From: Pseudocercospora fijiensis CIRAD86
Lineage: Eukaryota; Ascomycota; Dothideomycetes; Mycosphaerellales; Mycosphaerellaceae
DNA: 64,000 nucleotides
Assembly (NCBI RefSeq): GCF_000340215.1
Contig: NW_006921538.1
Span: forward strand, 310,001 to 374,000
Direction of reading: 5' to 3'
How positions within the stretch are numbered: the first letter of the stretch is position 1; each line of letters starts with the position of its first letter. Below, piece by piece: positions 43,746 through 56,855 of this stretch. The notes beneath the pieces are model-generated. The model had not been told where the DNA came from. It made no database searches and saw only the letters and a program-made list of their open reading frames with translations. Position numbers and translations under genes: made by a program.

Positions 43746-46700
43746 CGTATTTACTTTGCGTAATTAGTAGATTTAAAGTTCTGCTCCGCTTTAGCTTATA
43801 GTCGGTCGTTAGTAATAATCGTTTGTCGCTAGTACGCGATTCGCGGGTTATTATCTAACTGCGGAAGATCCTTCGATAGGCGCGTTAGACTGTTAGGTTT
43901 AGTGCCCTAAACACCGGGTCGATAAATAATCTTAAACTTAAACTGTAACAAGAATTCAGCCTAACGTGCCTAGCGGCGATTTAGCTGCTTTGTAGTTATA
44001 AAGTATTCTAGGTTCTTATAATTAGAATAGACGGAGACAAAGTCGTTATTATCGGTAAAGCGCTAGAAGTCGGTGTTTTCGGTGTCTTTAGTTCCTTCGA
44101 AGGCTATTAATTCGGGCTTCTATTCCTCGAATGCTTATACGATAGCTAACAGTTCCTTATCGTATATCTCGTAGTTGCATTCTTACGGAGACATCTTCTT
44201 TAACAAGTATATAACGGGACGCTATATATTATTATCTCCTATCTGTTTAAGGATTGCTAATGTAATATAATCGGAGGCGTCTGTTTCTAGCCTAGTTTTA
44301 AGTCTAGGCTTAAACAATGCTAAGATAGGAGCTTAAACGAAGGCTTTCTTTAGTTCGACAAAGGCTCGTTTATATTCCGGAGTCTAGTCGAATACTAGCT
44401 TGTCTTTCGTATATATTAAATTCGTAAGAGGTGCTACAATCCGACTAAACTTATATATAAATCTACGATAGAAGTTAGTAAAGCCGAGGAACGATAATAT
44501 ATCCTTAACATTGCGAGGTGTTATCTAGTCCTAAATAGCTTATACCTTCTAAGTATCTATCTTGATCCTATCTAGGGTAATAATTAATCTAAGGTACTTC
44601 GTCTCTTAGATATAGAATTTATACTTGTCGATATTAAGCTGTAATCCGGCTTCTTGTAGCTTATATAGCACTTTCTTAATATGCTTAATATGTTCCTCGA
44701 GAGTGTCGCTAAATACGAGACAATCGTTAAGATAGGCTAAAGTAAAGTTATCTAGAAACTCGCGGAGTGTATCGTTAATATAGGATTAGAACGTGCCTAG
44801 TGTATTGCATAGTCCGAAGGGTATAACTATACATTCGAACTGTCCGTACCGTATAGTAAAGGCGGTTTTCTATTCGTTACCTACTACTATTCGTATCCGG
44901 TTAAAGGCCGCGATAACGTCGAGCTTAGTAAAGAATTTCTTACCGGCAATGCGATTAAGCGTTTCTTAAACTAGTAGGATTAGGTATCTAGATTTGACCG
45001 TTAGGGTATTAAGTCCTCAATAGTTAATATATACTCGCAGTCCGCTACTAGGCTTCTTAATAATAAGCACTAGTACTGCTGCTAGTAAAGAGCTTAGTCG
45101 AATGTTGCCCTTAGCTATCTATTTATCGACCTATTTCTTAACAACCTTATTCTCTTAAGGGCTTATAGTAAATGGTCGACGGAAGGGCGGGTCTCCTTTT
45201 AGCTTAATCTTATAGTCTTTGCCTAGTCGGTAGGGAGGTAGGCTATTAGCTACGTGTCTGCTAAATAGCTCTATATATAAATAATATACAAATAGTAGCT
45301 TCTCCTTAGGGTCTATATCTTTATCTTTGCTAGTTATAAACTTCTAAAAGTCCGCTGCGGCTATAGCGCTATTATAAGCTTTCGCAATATAGGCATCTAT
45401 AACTATTATATAGGCGGTTTCTAGGTTATTTGACTAGAGGGGTCTCTTAATATATATTGTATAGGTAGACGGCCCGTCTATTAGATTATATAGCTTAGGG
45501 TCGAAGATCTATATTACGTAAACCTCTATACCCTTCTTCTGTCTTATAATGCGTCTTAGTCTATTAGCTAAAACTTCTTAGATATTAATGCTATCGATCT
45601 TATAACTAGTTAGATTCCGAGTAGGTAGGGTTACTATTCGCGGTCTGCCTTCGATACTTCTTATCGTTACTAGAATACACTCTAGTAGAGGATAATAGTC
45701 GTAACATTATTAATAATTAAATGTAACTGTTCCGGATAGCTAGTCGATCGCGGGTTAGTAGGCGGCGAGCTATATACGTCCTAGCGTAACATTATAGTCG
45801 CTAGAAATAGTTGTAACAAAGGCAGTTACTGTCTCTACGTAGCTAGCGATATTGAGTTCGAATTAGGCAACGTACTTAATACCTGCTACCGCTTCGGAGT
45901 TATCTGCTAGGCCGAGAGCTAATGCTTCCTTTAAGGGTATTAAGGGAATGTTGTTTTTGCGCGTAAAAATGCTTTAAACAAATATTATATTTGTACTAGA
46001 GTTAATGTTAGACCGAGCTTGCTTGTTATTTACCGTATAGTTAATAACAATATAATAAGACAAGGCAGGCATAATGCCTAATGCCTTAGCCGTATCTTCT
46101 TCCTATATCTCTATTAGTTTAGAGAGGTCCTTAGTCGTAATAGAATGTGCTCGTAGTATTAGTGTTCTTGTATCTTATTAACTACTACTTGTCGCGCTTA
46201 AGTAGCGGTCTAGGCATTTCCCTTCTAATTAGAGGAATCTATAGTCGCTATTATAGCAGCGTTACGGCGAGGTAGAGGTTCGTGCTAGTTAAAGATATAT
46301 ACAGGATTAGTGCCTATATAGCCTAGCTTATAGTAGCGCAAACAGCTACCTATCTAAATTAGGCGGGCGCGCTCCGGATTATCCTTAACGAGTAGCTTGA
46401 GGTCCTTATACTTCTAGGGCAACTCGGACTATAGCTTCTTGCCGGAGGTGTTGTTCTAACGGTTCTATTAAGGGCGTCTACTACCGCTACTATTCTTGTC
46501 CTTATCCTTGTTCTTGTCTAGCTACTTCTCGCGCTTCTAACGTATAGATTTCGCGTTAAGTCGGATGAACTAGTTTTCTAGCTTATAGTAGCGCTTAACT
46601 AACTCGTCTATATCTTCTAGCTTAGATCCGTTAGCGAGGCGGTTAGAGTAGCGCTAATTAAGACGCTCTAAAAGTATAGAGAGCTCGGTCTACGGTAGTA

Positions 46701-48150
46701 TTTCAACATTTGCTCGCTTAGTAGACTAGCGGAGGTAAAAGTCCGTAAAGTTCTCGCTATCGTCTTATACTATATACTTAAGCGCGCTATATGCCTTACT
46801 AGAGATATCTTTGCCTATATACTTCTAAATTATAAATTCTAAGGCTTTATCGAGGTTCTTAAAAGGTGCTACTCTATTCTTAGTCTTGCGGAACCGAGAT
46901 AGAATACGCGGATCTAGGAGCTTCTAAACGGCTCCGCCTATTAAGTTATGTAACTATCCGAGTACTATTAGGGCATCTCTAAAGGTAGTACTCTACAATT
47001 TGATTTTAAGCTATCGAAGGAACTCCTTAAAGGTAGGAGAACTAGTGTTTAAGAACTTCTCGGGATTGTTAATGTCCTTACTGCCCTTAATACCGACGTT
47101 TAGCTTATCGTCGTAGTTAGTTAAGGTGCTAACTCCGGTGTCGGCAGTTGCCGGCGTACTATCTCGATTAACTATAAGAGAGACCTTCTTAGTCTTGTCT
47201 TTCTTAGATTTCTTCTTTAGTATCGGTAGCTTTAGAGCGCTATTATTCTCGGAGTTAGAAGAGGATAAGCTATCGTTATTATCGCCTCCTAGCGCGCTAG
47301 CTGCGTTCTTCTTGCTATTCTTGTCCTTCTAACTACTATCGCTATTCGAGTTGTTGCTATTGTCCTTTAGTAGACGACCTTCGCGAATAGCGCGTAGTCG
47401 AGAAGCCTCGCGTAATAATTCTAAACGGTTGTTTAAACTATTTGTCTAGTTATTAGATCGACTACGATTAGCCTCTTCGAGTTGTTACTTTAAAGAGGTA
47501 ATCTCGTTACGCAATACTTGAATATCTTCGCTTATAACTAACGACTAGAGGCGTAACACTTCTTAATTAAGTCCGTCGGCCTCCTATTCGACTCGTAATA
47601 GATTATCTTTTAGCTAGTTGCGGGTTGCTTCTAACTTCTAAATGTCTAAAAGGAAGTCGCGGGACCTTTACTAGTATTTCCCTATAGACTTCTTATACTA
47701 ATCGATAAGTCCTTATAGATCCTTGCTCTTACTTAACTCGTTAACCTCCTCCTATAGTCGGTTCTTTTCCTTATTAGTAGAGTTTAGTAGAAGCACTATA
47801 TCTTAAATCTTCTTCTAGTTAAGCTTATTAGCTTAGTTAAGTATATCGATAACTTGTCTAAGGCGCGCGTAATCGTGCGTGCCGGTACGTATTAGTATAT
47901 ATATATATTCGGGATAGTTCGTAAAAATATCTACGAGTACTTTCTCGTCGAGGTCGCGGAGTTCGTCGAGAGGAATAGTTACTTCTAGTTCGAGAGAGCT
48001 GTCTTCGGCTAGGCGGAATATAACGTTGTTTCCGCGAATATCTTCTAGTCCTACGAAGACTAAAAGATCGGCGGACTCGCCTAGTTTAGTCTCGTAGAGA
48101 GCTTGTAACTTTGTTGCAATCTTATCTTCCTATTATTAATAAGCATTCTA
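43746..48150 (-). pseudogene. Gag-pol of element W (no integrase)
   Basis: Gag starts near 48,150 with a long predicted coiled coil (about 47,400-47,850; DIQKLEATRNQLKDN, LRNEITSLKQQLEEAN). A capsid domain follows (about 46,550-47,050), then a knuckle-like segment near 46,320. RT spans about 45,170-44,450, with VCINYRGLNTLTVKSRYLI and IPFGLCNTLGTF and a YLND catalytic box, a RIP change of YLDD. RNase H begins near 44,330 (YDKELLAIVYAFEE) and runs to the hAT junction at 43,745. No integrase or 3' LTR is present. Its gag with an N-terminal coiled coil differs from the other two families here. Confidence 0.85.
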
Positions 48151-48636
48151 GGTCTTACCTTACGGTTGTGTCTCGAGGGTCTGTATCTATATCTATATTT
48201 CTCCTATCGGTATTATACCGAATAGTAAGTTGCGTATAACCTTACGACCCCCGAAGGAGCCTCGAGTGTTAACTTCTACTATATTAAAGGCGGTTATTAG
48301 CCTAAAAAGGGCGCTTAATCGTAATAGGGATTGCTCTTCTTAAGCACTAGCGAAAGCTAAACTTAAACTTCTTAAAATCTGTATACTCGCCGTAGCCTAT
48401 TCTTTAGGCGGTACGCCGACTTTAGGGCGACTTGTCTTAGGTCGTATATAGGTCGAGTTAGCGTATACAATGCGGCGCGCGTCGCTTTCTTATAGATTCT
48501 TATCGGACGTTCTTGTTCGAGCTTCCTATAGACTTGTTGCTTACGATAGTATCTTAGGAAGGTCTATCGAAGTATAATAAAAGGAAATAAGGGTCTCGAA
48601 TAGTATACGAAAGTACTAAGTCGACAGATAATCTAT
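48151..48636 (-). other. Leader/LTR region of W
   Basis: Non-coding sequence upstream of W gag, likely leader plus LTR, interrupted by Z2. It joins smoothly to 60,908-61,055 when Z2 and one CTAT copy are removed. I cannot define the LTR ends because W's 3' LTR is missing. Confidence 0.5.
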
Positions 48637-48915
48637 TATTAGCTAGTAACCGGCCCTATACCTATAGGCTAGTTTTAAGCCTATATAAGAGGCCTCCTTC
48701 TATAGAGTAGATAGATTATCAACCTCGTATAGTATATTGTTTATATTACACTTCTATAATGCCTATATTGTAGGGCTCTAGTTATTAGCCTAAGCGACAG
48801 TCTCGTTATCCTATCTTGCTAAATATAGCTGCCTATATTGCTATAGGTTATATTACCCTTAGTAGCCTATACTATTGCTATAAGTAGTAGTAGTAGTATT
48901 AGTTTCCGTCCTTTA
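48637..48915 (+). repeat. 5' LTR of Z2
   Basis: 279 bp, TATTAGC...CCTTTA. A TATATAAG promoter-like box lies at 48682-48689. The outer end has the (AGT)n run. Confidence 0.92.
48682..48689 (+). promoter_or_regulatory. TATA box in Z LTR
   Basis: TATATAAG is conserved at the same place in all four Z LTRs, about 45 bp from the LTR start. It would drive element transcription rightwards in Z2. Confidence 0.55.
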
Positions 48916-49735
48916 TTAGAGCCGAAGGTAGGGCTATCTCTTTATATCTAACAGGTTCGGGTATATTAAAGGTAGTCTCTAGGCACGAATAGCTATAACC
49001 GAAGCGAGGGTATAATAAGAGCCTACGATACGGACGATACCGAAGTATCTTAAGGGGCCGTTACGACAAGTAGAGAAACCTCTTAACGAGGGCATCGCTT
49101 TAACCCCGAAAAGCTACAAACCCTTAGGACTATTACAGCTTAGGGCCTAGTCTATAACTATAGCTAGTTTCTAAGGACTCGGCTCCGGGTCGAAGACCTA
49201 TTTAGTACCGCTTGCTCGAGATAAGCTACTGCCTAGCCTAAAAAGGGAGATAGATTAATTACCTATCGACCTTAGCGGGCCCCGCTAAGACTATCTATAC
49301 GATAGCAATTTCTAGATTATAGGTCGGATGCCTAGACAGTTCCCCTATTAACTAGGTAGATTGTTTCGGGATTCGCTGCCTCGTTCGGATAGTGCTTAGC
49401 CTTCTACTAGAAAAAGAAGGTCCCCGCCCCCCCGCCTAGCTAAAGAGAATAACGATAGTTAGTAAAGCGGCTAGTTTCTAGGATCCAGGTATAAATAGAG
49501 ACTATAGTTCCTTCCTCCGAGCGGCTTTTGTCTAAGTTTACTAAATTAAAGCTCCTAGGGGTGTCTAGGCGACCCCTAGGAGGCTAAATTCTAATACTAC
49601 CCTAGGGGTAATATTAGAAGAAAACAGCTAGGATACTACTTTCTCGTATAGCAACATCGAAACAAACTAAACCTATAATATATACTAAAAACACTTTCCT
49701 ATAGCACTTTATTTTAACTACTTTATAACAATCAA
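48916..49735 (+). other. Leader of Z2 with palindrome P1
   Basis: Non-coding leader of about 820 bp. Palindrome P1 (49591-49617) has arms CTAATACTACCC and GGGGTAATATTAG and lies about 120 bp before the inferred gag start. A stem near 49,390-49,420 (AGCCTTCT...AGAAGGT) matches the Z1 leader. Confidence 0.7.
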
Positions 49736-52584
49736 ATAAGCTCTAGCGGAAGCGAGTATTACGAATTAGCGGAATCTTCGGAATCTAAAAACGTACCTAA
49801 CTCTATTAACGAAGAAATTAGGCGACGACTAGTTATTATAAGCGCCGTCGACCTAGGGGCTATCGAGCCTTCTATACCCGAGGCTCTCTACAATATCGTT
49901 ATAAAGATAATTTAAGGGCAAACTAACCTTCTCCGTTAGAATAGACGTCGCCCGCTAGAGCTAGGAAGTAGTAGAAACCCTTTGTTCGAAGGGTAGAACG
50001 CTATAGCGCACGTAGAACGCTTTAAGGACAACTTAGCCGAGTATAGACTCGAAGAGGAGTCGGACTAGTACAAGGTCCGGTCCCTTACGAGGACTACTAT
50101 TACTAAGCTTTACCGAACCCTTAGAACCCTAGTTAGCTACCTAGAAAAGGACGACAAGTCTAATACCGACTAGGAGGTCTTTAAGTAGGCCTTTATAAGG
50201 GAGTATCGGGATCGCGATAGCCGTCGTATTAAAGGCAGTCGTACGTAGCTTAAGAACCTCTATATAGAGAGGCGTACCGAAGATAACGACCTAAAGGAGT
50301 ACGTCCGCGAGTTTGTTAAATTAGCGGACGGTATCGACTAGTAGGACCTCGAGAATTCTTAGAGAACGAGGCTGCTCCTTAAAGGGTTACTATAGTCTAC
50401 GGCTAAGCGTATCTTCCGTCGCTACAAGCTTAGCAAAGCTAATCCCGAGACCTTTAGGAAGTATAAAGAGGTCCTAGAGGCTATTAAAGACGATATTAAT
50501 AGCTCCGCCGATACGAAGAAGTTCATTTACGGCGAGGACCGGAATAACCTAGCTTAGGTAAGGAACGATACCTCGGGAACTAGAGGACCTAAGTTTCTTC
50601 CTAAATCGCAAAGTAGTCCTAGTACCGTAACTCCTACTATTACTAAGTATTCTTAGGACGTTGCGGACTTAGCTAAATCCCTAGCCTAGCTCAACCTTAA
50701 TGCGAAAGCACTATAGCGAGTTAGGGAGGTTATTAATACTAGTATACTAAAGGATGTACTACTAGTCTACTAGGTCTCTAATCCTAACTACCCTAAGGCC
50801 CCTTTAGTTAACGTCTACGCTATACGGAAGATCTATTCTAACTTAGATAGTAAGTGCTAGATGTGCGGCGGTTTCAAATATATTTAATCGGACTACCCTA
50901 TCTAGAAAGAGCTTCTTAAGAGGAAGCTCGTTATATAAGTAAATAGTCGGTTCTACTATACCGATACCGGCGACAAGATTAACTTCGAGTAGGATCGTAG
51001 AGCCCCGAAGCTGCCTTAACTTAGGAGTCTTCTAGAGAAGAAGTATAGTAGCAAGATCGAGTTTAAGGATACTAGGAATAGTACCCTCGCCGCTATTGCT
51101 AAACGAGAAACTTAGAAGGTTAGGGTAAAATAGGTTAAGGAGCGGAGTAGTAATAGTACTACTAAGCCTATTAAAGTCAACTTTGTGTCTTAGGACCCGG
51201 ACGCAGTTACTAATGTTTACGCGGTTACTAAGAATAGTATAGATATCTACGCTACTATAAGGTCCTAAACTTAGTCGTCCTAAACCTAGTCCTAGGGCAA
51301 GGGTAAGAGCCCGTAGAACCCTACCCGCCCTAGTGCGGCAGCCCCTACTAGGATACTTAAGAAGCAGGTAGCTAATAAGGCTAAGAAATAGCGAGAATTA
51401 GTCGCTAAAACTAAGACACTCTAGATAGCTAAAGACCGTACAACCCGAGCTAGTATAGCTACTCCGGAGGTCCTAGAGACTCTAGATATCGATATAGAGG
51501 ATAATACTACCGACCTTAGTAGTACCCTAGGCCTAGCTAACCCGCCGGCCTATAAACGAAAGTTAGCCGACCTAAAGAGCTTTCGCTTTAATAGGTATAT
51601 AAAGAAGTATAGTGCCGGGCCTACTAACTCTTACGATATAAAGGCAAATGCTCTCTTCTAGGCTTTATAGTTCCTAGACCTTAAGTCTAACGTATCTATA
51701 GGAGAGCTTCTAGTATACGGTTTGCCTACTAACCTATTCTAGAGCTAGATCCCTAACGATACTACCTTTATAAAAGACCTTATAGCCCTCCGACGCAAAT
51801 AGGGGCGAGAGGACTATATCGACGTCTCTTCCCTATAGTTCCTTCCTAAATTTTTAGGGGCCTAGGAGTCTATAGAAGGCGAATTAGTAACCTACGAGAG
51901 CTAGGAGACTATCGATAATAGTAATAAAGAGGGGATTAAGGAGATAGGCCGAGGGGATAGTAATAATGCCGACCCTACTTCGGTTTTAGTTTCTATTAAG
52001 GCTGTCTAATTTACTAGCTAACAAATCGGTCGAGTAGGACCTCCTCGACCTAAGGAACTTTACTCTATCCCTAATAATATAGACCTTTCCGCAGTTACCC
52101 GTTCCTTCGCTATCGTTCCTACTATCTATATTTAAGTTACTATCGGAAGCTATAGTTAGCAGTTGCTAGCAATACTTAATAATAGTTTAGAGTCACTTAT
52201 TATAAGTAAGCGCTAGGCTAAATAGCTCCGACTGCTAATAAACAGAGATGTTTCCCTTAGTATATAGGGAGTAAATAGGGAGGTTACGCTAGTAGGTGCC
52301 TGCTATAATGTTATAGTAGACGCTTTCGGTATATGCTTTTCCTTTACCTTCTAGATTGCCGCTAACCCGAATACGCTAATTATTCTAGGTCGTCTATAGT
52401 CTTATATAACCCGGGGTATCTAGCGCAACTGCGACGATAGCTCCTAGGAAGGAACTATCGCTAACTAGAAGGGTAACCGAGTCGTATTTACTAGTTATAT
52501 CGGAAACACTAGCTACAAGTCCTACGAGGATATCCTTGCTACTTCTAAGCGCTCTTCGGGAAACGCTATAGCGCGGTTATAAGA
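49736..52584 (+). pseudogene. Gag-protease of Z2
   Basis: It starts at an ATA (former ATG) followed by AGCTCTAGC. The capsid-like region includes EYVREFVKLADGID and RYKLSKANPETFRKYKE. There is one zinc knuckle near 50,856-50,900 (C-x2-C-GGFK, His now Tyr, last Cys now Tyr). A basic Ser/Pro linker follows. The protease-like domain runs from about 52,110 to 52,380 (IQVTIGSYS, LESLIISKR-x-AK-x-L, AFGICFSF), with the DSG-type active site altered (LNNS). The stop at about 52,582 could be a mutated CAA. This is the frame into which hAT copy A inserted in Z1. Confidence 0.78.
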
Positions 52585-52832
52585 CCGGCAATCTGCGCCG
52601 TAAGTTAGTATAGCTTAAATAGGTTATATCTAGAGGTACGCCGCTCTATACGTTAAGGCAAGTTTCTAGGCTCTATACTAAGGAGGCGAATACTCGAAGC
52701 GATAGCGAGTATAATAATACGGTAACGACAACCTAGTATACGAATCTCGGTAATAATGCTATCGCAATTATCGCCGCCGGAAGCGGATCTACCCGAGCCC
52801 GAATCCGAACTAACTAATTAGAGCGCCGATCG

Positions 52833-52855
52833 AATAATACCCCGGGGGTATTATT
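52833..52855. repeat. Palindrome P2 of Z2 (between gag-protease and pol)
   Basis: A perfect palindrome: arms AATAATACCCC and GGGGTATTATT around one G. Confidence 0.9.
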
Positions 52856-52899
52856 AGGAATCTAACGTTTTCGCCGGAATTATAAATTAGGATTACTAG

Positions 52900-55800
52900 C
52901 TATATACCTACCGACTTAAGGAGACTTCTAATAAAGTTTACGCGCTGTTCTATTACGCTAATCTCCGGGCCTAACGTTAAAGAGAGAGGGCTCGGGTATT
53001 ACGAGCGGTTAGTATATATACCCTATATAAGAGGGTAGCTAACAAGATTAAGCCCGTAAAAGGCAGCGTATATATAACTAATAGGTCTAATCCTAGCGGA
53101 AATCCTAACTAGCGACAAAAGCGCCTTAACCGCGAAGTGATATTAATACCTAGGGATAGTCCGTACGACTAGAGGTATATTACAAAGAAGTTCTCTACTA
53201 TTCCTAGGGGTTTAAGGCTAACGCTAGAGAGACTAGCGAAAGTCAAACCTAGCATCGAGCTTTCGGATCTTAAACTAGATTTACTATACGAGCTTCTATA
53301 TAACCGCGAAGCCGTATTAGTATATAACTTTACGTATCTAGGTAGGATTGACCCGGAGGTTGCCCCTCTATAGAGGATCCGAACGATCGAGTATAAGCCT
53401 TAGGCTTACCTAGGGTTTAAGCTAAACCTAAGCCTAAGAGGTATAGTTAAGGACATAATACAGCAGCGTATAAAGGCTAGCACCTTAGAGCCTTCCTATA
53501 CCTCGTATCGCAATCTATACTTCCTAGTTTAGAAGAAGACAGCTCCTAGGGAACTAAAGAAGTACCGGCTAATTAACGCTGCCTAAAAGTTTAATACGGT
53601 TACGATTAGAGATACTAACCTTCCCCCGGAGACTAATAGGTTCTCGGAAGCCTTTACTAATTATATAGTAGCCTTACTAGTTAATGTGTTCTCGGGCTAC
53701 GACTAGATACCTCTCTACCCCGATAGTAGAGACCTAACTAGTTTCGAAACGCCTCTTAGACTATATAGACAAACTACCCTTCTCTAAGGGGCGACTAACT
53801 TAGTAGCCTAGTTCGTACGTATTATAAATTAAGTCCTCGCGGTATATATTTCTTATACTGCGATGCCTTTCCTTAACGATATTAGCATTAAAGGCCCTAA
53901 AACTAGGTATAATAACGAAGAAGTAGAGCCTAGCATCCGTAGGTTCTTTCTTAAACATATCTAGAACCTCGATAGTGTCCTCTACGACTTAGAGCGGGCT
54001 AACTTAACAGTATATAGGGAAAAGCTTTAGCTCCTATACAAGCGTATAAATATTGTCGGGTTTATTACTAATAAGAATAGCCGCTATCCTAACAATATAC
54101 GGGTCCTAAAGATTGTGTCCTAGCTAGACCCTACCTATTAGAAAGATGTCCGGATCTAGCTTAGAGTAGTCTCCTACTTCCGTATCTAGGTCGAAAACTT
54201 TGCGTTAGTATACAAGCCTCTATACGCCTTGCTTAAGAAGGATATAGAGTTTGAATAGACCTCCGTTTACTAAGCCGCTAAGGACAAGGTTACTAAGGCA
54301 CTTGTTAGCGCGCCTACGCTTACCTCTATTAACTACTCGGAAGGCGCAGGTCTACTAATTGTCGCTATCGACTCGAGCGGGGAAGGCTACGGCGAGATAC
54401 TAATATAGTGTAATCGTAAGGAGCCCTCCTTACGTTACCCTATCCGGTACAAGTCCGGTCTATAGAAACTAATCGAGGCCCGATACGATACTAGTAAGCG
54501 AGAGTGCCTTAGTGTCTATAAGGCTCTTAAGAAGTTCCGTCCTTAGCTTTTTAGAGTATTCTTTCGCCTAGAAGTCGACGCTTAGACGCTAGTCTATTAA
54601 CTTAACTATATAGCCTCCGACCTACCTAACTCTATAATAGCTCGGTAGGTTGCCTAGATCTATTTGTTTAATTTCGACGTCTTCTATGTTCCTAGTAAGA
54701 AGCATACTAGACCGGATAGCCTTTCTAGAAGGCCTGCTATAAAAGAGGATATCGCCGAGATAATAGAAGAAGAGAATATTAACGCGGTTATTAACCGTAC
54801 CTTCTTTACTGCCTTCTATATTAACGCTATGCCGGTAATTACTAGGTCTACTGCCGACGACTAACCTAGTAACTAGCCTAACGAAGGCCCTACTGCTAAC
54901 GGCGAGGACTAGTATAATACTAAGGTAGGCGAACTAGGTAGGGATAATATCCTTAATAGGATCTACTCCGACGACTCCTATAATATCGCCTACTTCCTTA
55001 CCTATACGAAGAGAGCTCCCGGTCTATTAAAGAGTTAATACCGTCGTATTATTCGCTATTCTCGGAGGTTCCTTATTAAGGATCGCATCCTTTAGCGATA
55101 GGCTATAGTTAATGTACCGCTCTAGCGTATTATTAACGATCCGGTAGCCCGACAAGAAATCCTTCGTTCCGTTTACGATAAACTTAGCTACTAGGCGGCG
55201 GAGGGCACCTTCGATATCCTTCGTCGACGCTACTAGTAGGACGGCGTATAGGCTAATATCTCCCGCTACTATAAGAGCTGTCCTAAGTATAACTTTAGGA
55301 ACGGCTACCGACGTCTAGGAGAGCTACGTATCCCTACTACCTAGTTAGTTAGGGAGCGGTAGTATAGTAATAGGGTCTATCTTAGCCGCAATAATAGCCT
55401 ATATATTATTCGAGAGGGTCTTTCTCGATAGCCGGAGGCCTATTATTTCTATAAGGGTTGCGGTGCTATTAATGCCCGTAATATAGCTACCTTCCTATTT
55501 AAGGATCTGTTTTGCCGCTAGGGAACACCTTACGAGGTTATCTTAGACAACGCTACGAACAATATAGCTAAGGAGGTTTAAGCGCTACTTGTTTTATATA
55601 GGGCGAAGAACGTTCGCATCTCCCCGTACTATCCCTAGTCGAATACTATTATTAAGCGCGGCTATCGGTCGTTAATTAATGCCCTATCTAAGATAACTAA
55701 TAGTAGCGACAGATTAGTTCCTATCTCTACCCGCGTCCTAGCCCTTCTCTAGGCAGACCGAACTACTATTGTCGACACGACTAGACTTACACTAGCGGAA

Positions 55801-56574
55801 CTTATAATTAGGAGGGACGCCGTTCTTCCTATTAAGTTGTCCTATCGCACGTACGGCGTTTACGATTAGGGATCTGTTCGTACTAGGGCAGATCTTCTTG
55901 CCCTACGGGCTAAGGCTCTTAAAGACATAACTACGACTTCTTAAGAGGGTCTTACTCGACAACGTCGCCTTCGGAAAGAGGCTAAGTAGTATTTTAATAA
56001 CTATAATACTATTAATTAGGAACCTCTAAAGGTTAGCGATATAGTCCTTCTATACCGGTCCGAACTAGAGTATAGTTACTCCTATAAGCTAGCCTTTAAG
56101 TAGAAGGGTCCTTATAGAGTAAAGGAGGTCCTTTACTTAGGTTCCGTATACCTTCTTTAAGAGCTAGATAGTGCTACCTTAAAGCACAGTTACCCTCGGG
56201 CTAATCTAAAGAAGATCGTTAAGTTACGCGACCCTACCTACCCTCCGCCGACCGAGGAGGAAGTTAGCGCCTCTATAGACCCTCTACCGTCCTTAGATAC
56301 CTATCGGGAGGAGGATCCTACCGCTATTATAGATCCTATTCTGCCTAAGAACTATGCCTATCCCTAGATTCGTCTTAGTAAGCTATTAGGAATAACTTAA
56401 GAACAAAGGGAGGGTTATATACGGATTAACTATATATAGAGCGTTTCCGATGTTAATTCCGATTCTAATAGTAAACTAGACTTCTAGCTATCTAACTCTA
56501 ACTCCGAGGAACCTAACTAGTCTAGCGATAAAGACTGCCTAGAATTATAGCTAGACGACCCCGAGACTAAATAA
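52900..56574 (+). pseudogene. Pol of Z2 (RT-RNase H-integrase)
   Basis: RT spans about 53,230-54,060. A DVFSGYDQIPL-type motif with D changed to N is at 53,685-53,720, and a FLDDI box, now FLNDI, is near 53,870. RNase H is near 54,300-54,700 with NFDVFYVPSKKHTRPDSLSR at its end. Integrase is near 55,130-55,830 (second Asp in VILDNATNN, third position SNTIIKRGY where the catalytic Glu now reads Lys). The tail includes KGPYRVKEVLYLGSVYLL. The stop is TAA at 56572-56574 (TGA in Z1). No chromodomain is seen. The acidic Ser/Asn-rich C-terminus is unusual. Confidence 0.88.
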
Positions 56575-56820
56575 TTGCTTGCCCTTCCCGCTACGTTGCT
56601 TTCCTTACCTATTAACTATTCTCCGCGCTATTAATGCAGAGCGCTACCCTTTAGCTTTAGTCCTTACTGCCTATTCCTACGGATATTAATGCTCTTAGTT
56701 ATTGCCCTCTTTTGCTTTTACCTTGTCTATTGTTTTGCTCTTTTGTCTTTTGCCCTCGATTAATATTGCTATAGCTTTACTCCTTTTGTGTTTCCTTAGA
56801 AAGAACTGTACGAGGTATAA

Positions 56821-56855
56821 CTTCCGAATAATACCCCGGAGGTAGCATTCGGAAG
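56821..56855. repeat. Palindrome P3 of Z2 (after pol)
   Basis: 35 bp, outer arms CTTCCGAAT and ATTCGGAAG perfectly paired, core CCCCGGAGG. The outer arms differ from Z1's P3 by paired changes. Confidence 0.88.

Larger units (their letters stand above)
43746..48636 (-). mobile_element. Ty3/gypsy element W, left part (minus strand, truncated)
   Basis: A third gypsy-type family, seen once. Reading right to left there is part of a 5' LTR or leader, gag, protease, RT and RNase H. It stops abruptly at the hAT junction before any integrase. Z2 is inserted at 48637 (CTAT 48633-48636), and W resumes at 60904. Codons show the same RIP pattern. The missing 3' half may lie left of the window if the outer hAT inserted into W, or may be deleted. 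Confidence 0.85.

Noticed and set aside
47126..47332. Plus-strand frame of 68 codons in element W
   Set aside because: It is antisense to the Ser/Asp-rich linker of W gag, which belongs to a long minus-strand polyprotein.
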